A stretch of 12,121 nucleotides of DNA from an uncultured Roseiflexaceae bacterium (GTDB taxonomy: Bacteria > Chloroflexota > Chloroflexia > Chloroflexales > Roseiflexaceae). Of this stretch, positions 1-5,952 are shown in pieces. A model generated the notes under the pieces. That model was not told the origin of the DNA. It was given only the letters and a program-made list of their open reading frames with translations, and ran no database searches. The position numbers were made by a program, and so were the translations under genes. The stretch is taken from the NCBI GenBank assembly GCA_937988885.1, contig CALKHR010000092.1, forward strand, positions 1 through 12,121, given 5' to 3'. How positions within the stretch are numbered: position 1 is the first letter of the stretch; every line of letters begins with the position of its first letter.

Positions 1-126
1 TCGTCCTCACACTGTTCGCCGTGAACTATTATTGAGGCTAGGCGATGATACCACAGTTTATTTAAGTCGTGCAACTGATACCAGATTCGGTTGAGGAGTT
101 CTAGTTGAAGTGTCGTTTTCGCCTGC

Positions 127-150
127 GGCAGCAAGGTACTGCCTTTTATT
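127..150 (+). terminator. Possible intrinsic terminator of a gene left of the window
   Basis: GGCAG (127-131) pairs with CTGCC (139-143) around a 7-base loop and is followed by TTTTATT. The stem is only 5 bp, so this is a weak but properly ordered plus-strand terminator. It could serve a plus-strand gene whose stop may be the TGA at 33-35. No gene is visible here to confirm it. Confidence 0.35.
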
Positions 151-152
151 GC

Positions 153-189
153 GATGTCGATGCGCCGTTACGCGCGGCGCATCGACATC
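153..189. repeat. Perfect 15-bp inverted repeat (hairpin)
   Basis: GATGTCGATGCGCCG (153-167) is the exact reverse complement of CGGCGCATCGACATC (175-189), with loop TTACGCG. No T tract follows it on either strand; the T-rich run lies on its left side (144-150). It is therefore not a standard terminator by itself. It could be a transcript 3'-end stabiliser, a protein-binding palindrome or part of an unrecognised small RNA. Confidence 0.75.
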
Positions 190-277
190 ACCTGTCTTGG
201 GATAGGTGAGTATCAATTGAGAACCAGCATCACGCCATGAACTCACATGCCGTTTTTAATTTTTCACAGTTCTCATT

Positions 278-384
278 GTCATTTCGAACGAGCCGACAGG
301 CGACGTGAGAAATCTCACTGCTCCGCATTGCAGTGCGCGCTGAGATCTCTCACATTCGTTCGAGATGACAGCGCTTTTCGTTGA
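278..384 (+). repeat. Dispersed palindromic repeat, copy 1
   Basis: The copy opens with GTCATTTCGAACGA (278-291) and closes with TCGTTCGAGATGAC (356-369). These pair as a 14-bp stem with one G-T wobble. Inside are GTGAGA-AA-TCTCAC (305-318) and GAGATCTC (342-349), so several alternative stems are possible. The right flank GCGCTTTTCGTTGA is conserved with the copies at 5629-5757 and 11408-11427. No coding capacity is evident. It resembles a non-autonomous miniature repeat, but that class is an inference. Confidence 0.75.
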
Positions 385-465
385 ATCGGAAAGTTGCAAA
401 AACTTCTAAAACAGAGCAATGAGCAGATATCAAGAAATCTGTGGATGTCCAACTATTGCGTCCTA

Positions 466-493
466 GTCACCCAGTCACCTTGTCACCACGTCA
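466..493 (+). repeat. 8-base tandem repeat (GTCACCnn), about 3.5 units
   Basis: GTCACC occurs at 466, 474 and 482, and a partial unit GTCA at 490, with an exact 8-base period and a variable last two bases. The array stops 6 bases before the stop codon of the minus-strand YkgJ-family gene. A longer array of the same octamer lies at 5852-5897, also at the 3' side of a minus-strand gene. Confidence 0.8.
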
Positions 494-499
494 GGCCCG

Positions 500-1291
500 T
501 CATCCCATCGGCAGGTCGTCGGGCGCGGGGCTGATCGCGCCATGCTCGGCCATACGCGGGAAGCCACCGTAGGCGAAGCGGTAGCCGCGCTGCCAATCCT
601 GGAACCGCTGCGGATCGTGGCGCAGCGTATAGAGCGCCGAGGATAACTCGTAGTTCGGGTGATGGTCGAGGCGCCCTTCGTGGAGCAGCACCATCAGATG
701 CGGGATGCCCGTGATAGCCGCGTTGTTGGTCAGCGTGAACGGCTCGTTGGGGTCGCCGAACTCGCCTGCGCCGAACCAGCGCTCGCAGCGCTTGGCATCG
801 CTCGAGAGCAGGCTGCGACAGGCCAGCGGGCGTGCCTCGTAGACGCTGCACTGCCCCGCATCGTTGAGCAGCGGGCAGCGATGATGAAAAGCAACGGGCT
901 GCCCATCGTTCTGCTCAATGGCTTGGCTCTGCAACTCGACGTGGGCGTCGAGGCGCTGCCAAATGACCTGCTGCTCCTCCTCCGGCAGCGTCAGAATGGC
1001 CGAGTAGACCATCGCCGCTTCGAAAACAGTGACAGCAACGGGGATGACGCAGCAGAACCAGCATCCAGCGTGACAAGCGACTGTATGGCGCGGATCGGTC
1101 TGCTCGGCCTTCTCGGCGTAGGCCAGAAAGACCTCGCGAGCGGCCACGATCGGCGAGCCGAACTCCTCGATGTAGGCGCGAGCTTGGGCGCGCCACTCGT
1201 CGGAGTTGGCCTGCTGCATCGCGTAGGCGATCGTTTCAGAACGGGGATCGTTCGGTGAATCGGATGGAGGTTGACGCTTTGGCGTGCTCAA
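500..1291 (-). CDS. YkgJ-family cysteine-cluster protein
   Basis: A 263-residue protein of the YkgJ-type family, annotated as probable zinc- or iron-chelating proteins; the precise role of the family is unknown. The cysteine cluster CHAGCWFCC lies at residues 73-81 (C73, C77, C80, C81), where the family has a C-x3-C-x2-CC signature. A second set follows at C139, C148, C158 and C169, inside the usual CP...C..Y..RP..CR pattern. Together they could hold one or two metal ions or an Fe-S centre. No signal peptide or membrane segment is seen, so it should be cytoplasmic. The start is TTG at 1291. It is preceded by a good AAAGGAG site with a 6-base spacer, while the nearby ATG at 1307 is out of frame. 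It lies downstream of def on the same strand, but a strong hairpin lies between them, so it is probably transcribed separately. Confidence 0.85.
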   Translation of the reverse strand: MSTPKRQPPSDSPNDPRSETIAYAMQQANSDEWRAQARAYIEEFGSPIVAAREVFLAYAEKAEQTDPRHTVACHAGCWFCCVIPVAVTVFEAAMVYSAILTLPEEEQQVIWQRLDAHVELQSQAIEQNDGQPVAFHHRCPLLNDAGQCSVYEARPLACRSLLSSDAKRCERWFGAGEFGDPNEPFTLTNNAAITGIPHLMVLLHEGRLDHHPNYELSSALYTLRHDPQRFQDWQRGYRFAYGGFPRMAEHGAISPAPDDLPMG

Positions 1292-1384
1292 GAGCTGCTC
1301 CTTTCATGTGCCAAGCTCAAAGCTGCACGCAGTGCTAGCGCTTCACTCGACATCTTGTGGGCATTGGCGATGAGGCCAACCCCA

Positions 1385-1427
1385 TAAAGAAGTGCGGATG
1401 CAAGGCTTAAAAAGCTCTGCATCCGCA
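1385..1427 (-). terminator. Intrinsic terminator downstream of def
   Basis: TGCGGATGCA (1393-1402) is the exact reverse complement of TGCATCCGCA (1418-1427). An inner GCTT/AAGC stem (1405-1408 with 1412-1415) continues the hairpin after one mismatch. Read on the minus strand, the hairpin starts 27 bases after the def stop and is followed by the T-rich CTTCTTTA. The T tract is interrupted, so efficiency is uncertain. Confidence 0.65.
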
Positions 1428-1454
1428 ACGGTTACTTCGACGGTTGTAGGCTCG

Positions 1455-2021
1455 TTAGCTTGGTTGCTCGGCCAGTTCGCTCTCTTTGTCTTTGCTATGA
1501 TCCTTGAGCGTGGATAGGTCGGTGATCAGTTCAGTGAACAGAATGCCGTTCAAGTGATCGACCTCGTGCTGGATGGCCCAACCCAACAGCCCATCGGCCT
1601 TGCGGAGCCGGTGGCGCTTGCCGTTGATGTCCTGGTAATCGACCGTGACCCATTCGGAGCGCAGCACATCGCCATACCAACCCGGCAGGCTGAGGCAACC
1701 TTCGTTGCGAACCACTTTCTTCGGACTGTACTTGACGATCTCAGGATTGATCAGCACGTAGTGCTCCTCGGGAGCGATCTCGACCACGGTACCGTCTTCC
1801 TGTTCTTCGACCTCGGGTGGGATGTAGATCACTGCCAGGCGCTGGGTGATGCCGATCTGTGGAGCGGCGAGGCCAACGCCGTTAGCTGCGTGCATCGTCT
1901 CGAACATATCGGCAATGAGCTGCTTCAAGCCGGGGTTTGGCAACTTCACTGGGAAGCAACGGGTCTTGAGCACTTTTTTATCTTCTGGGTCATTTATTTG
2001 GAGTATTCTGCGCAGTGCCAT
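1455..2021 (-). CDS. def: Peptide deformylase
   Basis: Removes the formyl group from the N-terminal methionine of new proteins as they leave the ribosome; a cytoplasmic metalloenzyme, normally essential in bacteria. At 188 residues it has normal length. All three family motifs are intact: GVGLAAPQIG (48-57), EGCLSLPG (107-114, metal ligand C109) and QHEVDHLNG (151-159, metal ligands H152 and H156, catalytic E153). A short insertion rich in Glu and Asp (about 68-86) lies between motifs 1 and 2. The ATG at 2021 matches the usual family N-terminus (MALRRILQI). Its ribosome site is poor: AAGGGA is 13 bases away. The usual partner gene fmt is not adjacent. A promoter-like extended -10 sits about 40 bases upstream and a hairpin terminator follows, so it is probably a single-gene unit. 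Confidence 0.97.
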   Translation of the reverse strand: MALRRILQINDPEDKKVLKTRCFPVKLPNPGLKQLIADMFETMHAANGVGLAAPQIGITQRLAVIYIPPEVEEQEDGTVVEIAPEEHYVLINPEIVKYSPKKVVRNEGCLSLPGWYGDVLRSEWVTVDYQDINGKRHRLRKADGLLGWAIQHEVDHLNGILFTELITDLSTLKDHSKDKESELAEQPS

Positions 2022-2063
2022 GGCAAATTACAAATCCCTTCGTTGAATGTTTGTATTTGCTTC

Positions 2064-2072
2064 ATTATAGCA
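2064..2072 (-). promoter_or_regulatory. Extended -10 promoter element of def
   Basis: The minus strand reads TGCTATAAT, a perfect TATAAT with an upstream TGn extension. It would start transcription near 2057, leaving a leader of about 36 bases before the def ATG. No good -35 box is visible at 16-18 bases, which fits an extended -10 promoter. Confidence 0.6.
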
Positions 2073-2344
2073 CACTGGTGCTTTGCGGTGCTGCATACAA
2101 ACTGGAAATGATTCGTTCGAGCTGAATCTGATGGTGTGAGGCTGAGATCGGTGGGAGCATGTATCGAGCGACTCTGAACTGTCAATGGTGAACGCCCATC
2201 TGAGCATCCGAATCTGCTATCATTGTATTTGCATTTCCTCATTCGCAACAATGCTTAAGATTCTCCTAAGGTTTGCTAATAGTTTCTAAATATTCTTTTT
2301 ATACACTGTACTCAGACACTTAACACAGGTTGCCCGAGGGGATA
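2073..2344. other. Divergent intergenic region between def and the VTC operon
   Basis: The two start codons are 323 bases apart and no gene is seen between them. Beyond the def promoter, the right part (about 2215-2330) is clearly richer in A and T and should hold the promoter of the plus-strand operon. TATACA at 2300-2305 is a possible -10 but has no well-spaced -35. I see no riboswitch or clear operator. Confidence 0.4.
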
Positions 2345-3199
2345 ATGAAGGTAGATGTCCTGAATAACGAAGTGTGTGTGCAGCCCCCGCTGCCGCACAT
2401 CGAACAGCAGCGAGCATCACGTCCATTGATGATCGATTCGCCCGAACTGCTCGGCTTGGCGGAGTTGTTGGGCGATTACGCGCCGATCAACTTGCTGGCG
2501 ATGGACAAGGTGGCGTTGCTGAATCGAGTCGATACCAAGTTTGTGCTTACAATCGGGCAACTGCTCTCCGCGCTCGAAGCACTTCAAGAGCACTACTACG
2601 TGCTCGATATTCATAATCGGCGATTACACGCCTATCAAACGCTCTATTACGACACAGCTAACTTCGCGCTGTATTTGGCGCATCACAACGGCCACCGCGT
2701 GCGCTACAAAGTGCGCAGCCGGATGTATCTCGACTCGCAGCGCACCTTTGTCGAGGTGAAGCAGAAGTACGGCGCCAACCGCACCAAGAAGCTGCGCCTG
2801 GAGACAGACGAGTTTGTGCAGCAATTGGCAGGTGCGCCGAGCGAATTCGTCGGTGCTCATATCTCGCTCGATCCGCAGGAATTGGAGCCGAAGCTGTTGA
2901 ATACCTTCTCGCGCGTCACGCTGGTGAGCAAGCACGTCCAAGAGCGCTTGACGATCGATGTCGGCTTGGGCTTCAGCGGCAACGATCGCGTGCAGAGCCT
3001 GTCGGGATTGGCGATCATCGAGGTGAAGCAGAGCGGTTTCCAGCGCGGCTCGGACATCATTCGACAGATGCGGGCCATGCACGTGCAGCCAGCGAGCTTC
3101 AGCAAATATTGTATCGGCGTAACATCGCTGTATCCGCATATCAAACACAATCGATTCAAGCCCACCATGCGGCTCGTCGATCGAATTATAGGAGGTTAG
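2345..3199 (+). CDS. VTC-domain polyphosphate polymerase
   Basis: A soluble 284-residue protein with the catalytic fold of yeast Vtc4, which builds inorganic polyphosphate from ATP inside a basic tunnel. Tunnel-type motifs are present in order: NRVDTKF (60-66), RVRYKVRSR (118-126), FVEVKQK (135-141), FSRVTLVS (188-195), ERLTID (200-205), IIEVKQ (224-229, probable metal-binding Glu) and FSKYCIG (252-258). There is no SPX sensor domain and no membrane segment, unlike the yeast subunits. I chose ATG 2345 because GAGG lies 5 bases upstream; a TTG at 2330 in the same frame has no usable site. The stop codon overlaps the AGGAGG that serves the next gene, so the two are tightly coupled. The family assignment is firm, but the product and direction of reaction here are inferred from the family. 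Confidence 0.9.
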   Translation: MKVDVLNNEVCVQPPLPHIEQQRASRPLMIDSPELLGLAELLGDYAPINLLAMDKVALLNRVDTKFVLTIGQLLSALEALQEHYYVLDIHNRRLHAYQTLYYDTANFALYLAHHNGHRVRYKVRSRMYLDSQRTFVEVKQKYGANRTKKLRLETDEFVQQLAGAPSEFVGAHISLDPQELEPKLLNTFSRVTLVSKHVQERLTIDVGLGFSGNDRVQSLSGLAIIEVKQSGFQRGSDIIRQMRAMHVQPASFSKYCIGVTSLYPHIKHNRFKPTMRLVDRIIGG

Positions 3200-3202
3200 A
3201 CC

Positions 3203-3850
3203 GTGTTGACGGAAATCATAAATCTGTCGATTGGCGCATTGGTGAATCTGCTGGTGGCGCTGATCGTGGTGGCTGGTATCTACTACCCATCCACCCGCAA
3301 CAAATCGATGGTGTTCTCGTTTGTGGCCTTCAATACCGTCACGTATTTCGTGATCGGCCTCTTGACCAGTGTTGAACTGAGCATTGGCGTTGGCTTCGGC
3401 TTGTTCGCGATCTTTTCGGTGTTGCGCTATCGCACCGCCGAGATCCCCATCCGCGAGATGACCTACCTGTTTGTGGTGATCGCCCTGCCCGTGGTGAACG
3501 CGATTCTGATCCCACGCGAGGCGATCGCGCAGTTGTTAGTCGCCAATATCTTCGTGATTGTGGTGATGTGGGTGATGGAGAAGGGCTGGGGCTTCAACTT
3601 CGAGCAGCAGAAGACGGTGCACTACGAGCGCGTCGATCTGATCGCCCCGGTCTACTACGAGCAGTTGCTGGCCGATCTGCGCCAGCGCACGGGCCTGCCG
3701 ATCAAGCGCGTGGAGGTCGGCGAGATCGATTTTGTGCGCGATATGGCCGAGCTAACCATCTATTACGATGCGCCGAAACGCTCTTCGCGCACCGCTCCAA
3801 CGTCGCAACAAGAGCTTCCGAAGGCCAAGCAGCCGAAGTTGGAATCGTAG
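3203..3850 (+). CDS. DUF4956 membrane protein
   Basis: A 215-residue integral membrane protein. Residues 1-126 form about five hydrophobic segments (roughly 8-28, 36-54, 58-74, 86-104, 108-126). Between the third and fourth lies the conserved family stretch FSVLRYRTAEIPIREMTYLF (71-90), rich in Arg and Glu. The remaining part (130-190) is hydrophilic with an alternating strand/helix pattern, probably a small cytoplasmic domain, followed by a charged tail. The start is GTG at 3203, supported by a perfect AGGAGG 7 bases upstream. Only 3 bases separate it from the polymerase gene, so translation is coupled. The family function is unknown. Its position beside a VTC enzyme suggests it anchors the enzyme or forms a channel for the polymer, replacing the membrane domain that yeast Vtc proteins carry themselves. 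That role is inference. Confidence 0.88.
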   Translation: MLTEIINLSIGALVNLLVALIVVAGIYYPSTRNKSMVFSFVAFNTVTYFVIGLLTSVELSIGVGFGLFAIFSVLRYRTAEIPIREMTYLFVVIALPVVNAILIPREAIAQLLVANIFVIVVMWVMEKGWGFNFEQQKTVHYERVDLIAPVYYEQLLADLRQRTGLPIKRVEVGEIDFVRDMAELTIYYDAPKRSSRTAPTSQQELPKAKQPKLES

Positions 3851-3881
3851 GTTGACGACGCGCTATCATTTGAGAGTGACT

Positions 3882-5453
3882 ATGAGACGAAAAACATCGT
3901 TCGTGATGGTGATGGCGTTGCTGTTCTCGCTGTTGTCCGCTTGCGCCACCAGCGCTCCGAGCGCAGAGGGCAGCCAACCTTCGGCCACCGCTGCCTCAAA
4001 CGATCCCGCGCGCCCGGCTGGTTGGAATGAGGCGAGTCACGGCAATAGCGTCGAGCCAAATTACGCGGTGGTCTTCCCCGAGGATCGTGTGAACGAGGTG
4101 ACGATCACGATCAGCCCGGAGAACTGGGCCGCGATGCAGGAGAATATGACCGAACTGTACGGTGAGCCTGGTCGTGGCGGTGGTCCCGGCGGCTTCGGCG
4201 GCTTCCCTCCCACTGGGCAGGGCGGCGGTCCTGGCGGCTTCGGCATCGGCCCGCGCGAAAAGCCGATGTGGGTTGAGGCGACCTTGAGCTTCAACAACGA
4301 GACGTGGATGCATGTCGGTGTGCGCTACAAGGGCAACTCGTCGCTGATGAGTTCGTGGCGCAGCGGCTCGCAAAAGCTGCCCTTCAAGCTCGACTTCGAC
4401 GAGTTCGAGGATGAGTACCCCGAGATCAACAATCAGCGCTTCTATGGCTTCAAACAGTTGTCGTTGGCCAATGGCTTCAGCGACGCGACCTACATGCGCG
4501 ATGCCATAACCTATGATCTGTTGGAGGCCGCGGGCTTGCCCGCCGCCAAGACGGCCTTCTACAACATTACGCTCGATTACGGCGAAGGCCCTGTCAACTT
4601 GGGCATTTACACCGCGATCGAGGTGATCGACGATACCGTGATCGAGCGCGTGTTCGGCGACGATTCGGGCAATATCTACGAGGCCGATGGCCGCGCCGCT
4701 TCCTTGGCGCTGAACACCTTCGAGCAGATCTCCGAGAGCTTCCAGAAGGAGAACAACGAGAAGGAAGCCGATTGGAGCGATATCGAGGCGCTGCACAAGG
4801 TGCTGCACTCAGAACTGCGCACCACCGACCCCGATGCTTGGCGCGCCGAGCTAGAGGCGATCTTCGATGTCGATACCTTCTTGGAATGGCTGGCGATCAG
4901 CGCCACGATCCAGCATTGGGACACCTACGGCGGCATGTCGCACAACTACTACCTGTACAACGATCCGGCGACCGGAAAGCTCACCTGGATCTCGTGGGAC
5001 CACAATATGGTCTTGGGCAGCGGCCCTGGAGCCTGGCGCGGCGGAGGGGGCTGGCCTCGCGGAGATCAACAACCACCACAGGGCCAGCGGCCACCGATGG
5101 ATGGGCAGCCGCCACAGGGCCAACCGCCTCGCGGTCCTGGTCGTGGCATGGCTGGTCGCGGCACGGTGACGTTCGACAAAGCCGAAGTGACTGCGGAATG
5201 GCCGCTGATCCGCTATCTGCTCGACCAGCCGACCTATATGAACAAGTATCTCGACTATCTGCGCGAGTTTACGACTGAGGTGTACAACCCCGAGCAGTTG
5301 GCCGCGCAGTACCAGCAGTGGGCGGAGTTGTTGCGGCCCTACGTCGCCGCCACCGACGATATCGACGCCTTCGACAGCGCGGTGACGCAACTCACCATGC
5401 AGACGCAGGCCCGCGCCCAAGCGGCAGCCGAGTTCCTCGCCAAGCAGAACTAG
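3882..5453 (+). CDS. CotH-kinase-like lipoprotein
   Basis: A 523-residue exported lipoprotein. Residues 1-21 are a lipoprotein signal (MRRK, hydrophobic core, lipobox LSAC with C21), followed by a Ser/Ala/Pro-rich linker. The rest is a CotH domain, related to the spore-coat protein kinase CotH. Visible family motifs are VRYKGNSS (147-154), KLPFKLDF (165-172), a segment with LANGFSDATYMRD (194-206), GIYTAIEVID (241-250), HNYYLY (354-359) and WISWDHN (369-375); the last carries a likely metal-binding Asp. Two low-complexity insertions interrupt it: Gly-rich at 97-125 and Gly/Pro/Gln-rich at 380-427. I chose ATG 3882 because it begins the signal peptide; a longer frame from 3768 would overlap the previous gene and bury the signal. 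The ribosome site is weak. It lies 31 bases after the DUF4956 gene, in the same operon. Kinase activity is unproven. Confidence 0.88.
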   Translation: MRRKTSFVMVMALLFSLLSACATSAPSAEGSQPSATAASNDPARPAGWNEASHGNSVEPNYAVVFPEDRVNEVTITISPENWAAMQENMTELYGEPGRGGGPGGFGGFPPTGQGGGPGGFGIGPREKPMWVEATLSFNNETWMHVGVRYKGNSSLMSSWRSGSQKLPFKLDFDEFEDEYPEINNQRFYGFKQLSLANGFSDATYMRDAITYDLLEAAGLPAAKTAFYNITLDYGEGPVNLGIYTAIEVIDDTVIERVFGDDSGNIYEADGRAASLALNTFEQISESFQKENNEKEADWSDIEALHKVLHSELRTTDPDAWRAELEAIFDVDTFLEWLAISATIQHWDTYGGMSHNYYLYNDPATGKLTWISWDHNMVLGSGPGAWRGGGGWPRGDQQPPQGQRPPMDGQPPQGQPPRGPGRGMAGRGTVTFDKAEVTAEWPLIRYLLDQPTYMNKYLDYLREFTTEVYNPEQLAAQYQQWAELLRPYVAATDDIDAFDSAVTQLTMQTQARAQAAAEFLAKQN

Positions 5454-5470
5454 CAGGCCTCTCCATACCG

Positions 5471-5504
5471 CGAAGTCCACCAGCGACGGTGGGCTTTGTG
5501 TTTT
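5471..5504 (+). terminator. Intrinsic terminator of the VTC-DUF4956-CotH operon
   Basis: AAGTCCACC (5473-5481) pairs with GGTGGGCTT (5488-5496), with one G-T wobble and a 6-base loop AGCGAC. Two more weak pairs are possible at the base. TGTGTTTT follows. It starts about 20 bases after the lipoprotein stop codon, so the operon ends here. Confidence 0.8.
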
Positions 5505-5509
5505 GGGGT

Positions 5510-5535
5510 ATCCACAGATTAACAGATTACACAAA
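5510..5535 (+). repeat. ATCCACAGATT-type intergenic motif
   Basis: ATCCACAGATT is followed by a second partial unit ACAGATTACACA. A reversed copy of the 11-base motif is at 436-446 and a diverged one, ATTCACAGATTACGCAGACG, at 11361-11380. All three lie between genes and near the GTCAT-type repeats. The role is unknown. Confidence 0.55.
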
Positions 5536-5550
5536 TGAGAAGAAGGCTGT

Positions 5551-5604
5551 GTCATCCTGAATGAGCCGTCAGGCGAAATGAAGGATCTCATCAATAGCAA
5601 TGAC
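5551..5604 (+). repeat. Short GTCAT...ATGAC repeat
   Basis: It begins with GTCATCCTGAATGAGCC and ends with AATGAC, so its ends are inverted GTCAT/ATGAC, as in the longer copies. The inner order (GAGCCG, CAGGCGA, then GGATCTC) parallels copies 1 and 2. It looks like a diverged or shortened member placed 24 bases before copy 2. Confidence 0.5.
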
Positions 5605-5628
5605 AAAAGCGAAGGTCCAATGCTCATT

Positions 5629-5757
5629 GTCATTTCGAGCGAGCCGCCAGGCGATGCGAGAAATCTCGTCGTTCTGCATTGTCGTGCGCTTTGAGTTCGC
5701 TCCCCATTCGCTTCGCTCAGGCCTTCGACCGTTCGAGATGATAGTGCTTTTCGTTGA
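5629..5757 (+). repeat. Dispersed palindromic repeat, copy 2
   Basis: It starts GTCATTTCGAGCGAGCCG and ends CGTTCGAGATGAT, then TGCTTTTCGTTGA, closely matching copy 1 (278-384) in order and orientation. It is longer in the middle, with an extra stretch around 5690-5725 that includes TTCGCTTCGC. A short open frame through it is repeat-derived. Confidence 0.75.
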
Positions 5758-5851
5758 AAGAAAAGAGGCGCATCTACCCAATAGTGCGATTTTGCATTGC
5801 TGCCACAGGCTACAACGGGTTTGATAGTACGACTATCCAATCAGATTGGGT

Positions 5852-5897
5852 ATCACCGAGTCACCAAGTCACCGAGTCACCCTGTCACCTTGTCAAA
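5852..5897 (+). repeat. 8-base tandem repeat (GTCACCnn), nearly 6 units
   Basis: Units start at 5852 (ATCACC), 5860, 5868, 5876, 5884 and 5892 (degenerate GTCAAA), with an exact 8-base period. The last two bases vary among GA, AA, CT and TT. The final unit runs into the A/T tract of the ABC operon terminator. Confidence 0.8.
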
Positions 5898-5933
5898 AAC
5901 AACGGGGTGATCCTGCCCAAGCAGAACCACCCC
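5894..5933 (-). terminator. Intrinsic terminator of the ABC exporter operon
   Basis: Read on the minus strand, GGGGTGGTTCTGC pairs with GCAGGATCACCCC around loop TTGG. That gives a 13-bp stem with two G-T wobbles, followed by GTTGTTTTTG. It lies 20 bases after the stop codon of the second ABC gene. Confidence 0.85.
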
Positions 5934-5952
5934 ATCACAACGCCAAAATCGC

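Larger units (their letters stand above)
1..499. other. Gene-poor region with hairpins and repeats
   Basis: No convincing gene lies in this 499-base stretch. A small open frame on the minus strand (58-246) runs through a perfect hairpin and has no ribosome binding site or family likeness. From left to right the stretch holds a possible end of a plus-strand gene (stop TGA at 33-35), a short terminator-like hairpin (127-150), a perfect 15-bp hairpin (153-189), a dispersed palindromic repeat (278-384), a reversed copy of the ATCCACAGATT motif (436-446) and an 8-base tandem array (466-493). The array ends just short of the stop codon of the YkgJ-family gene. Confidence 0.6.
5454..5952. other. Repeat-packed convergent intergenic region
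   Basis: No real gene lies between the convergent cotH-like and ABC genes. The 499 bases hold a terminator for each side, an ATCCACAGATT motif (5510-5520), two GTCAT...ATGAC-type repeats (5551-5604 and 5629-5757) and an octamer array (5852-5897). A 74-residue open frame at 5600-5824 is only a reading of the repeat. Confidence 0.7.

Noticed and set aside
3..35. Possible C-terminal end of a plus-strand gene (VLTLFAVNYY, then TGA)
   Set aside because: Ten residues are too few to support a gene, although a terminator-like hairpin follows at 127-150.
58..246. Open frame of 62 residues on the minus strand
   Set aside because: It reads through a perfect 15-bp hairpin, has no ribosome site and shows no family likeness.
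2330..2344. TTG start of the VTC gene at 2330
   Set aside because: CAGG directly abuts this TTG with no spacing, while the ATG at 2345 has GAGG at a proper 5-base distance.
2624..3148. Long antisense open frames over the VTC, CotH-like and ABC genes
   Set aside because: They mirror high-GC codon structure of the real genes and have no recognisable motif or start signal.
3768..3881. An upstream start for the CotH-like gene at 3768, giving 38 more residues
   Set aside because: It would overlap the DUF4956 gene by 83 bases and put a basic stretch before an obvious lipoprotein signal; the ATG at 3882 starts the signal exactly.
5600..5824. Open frame of 74 residues on the plus strand
   Set aside because: It is a translation of the dispersed repeat; such repeat-derived frames are often annotated as hypothetical proteins.
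5852..5897. CRISPR array
   Set aside because: The units are 8 bases with no spacers, and no cas gene is present.
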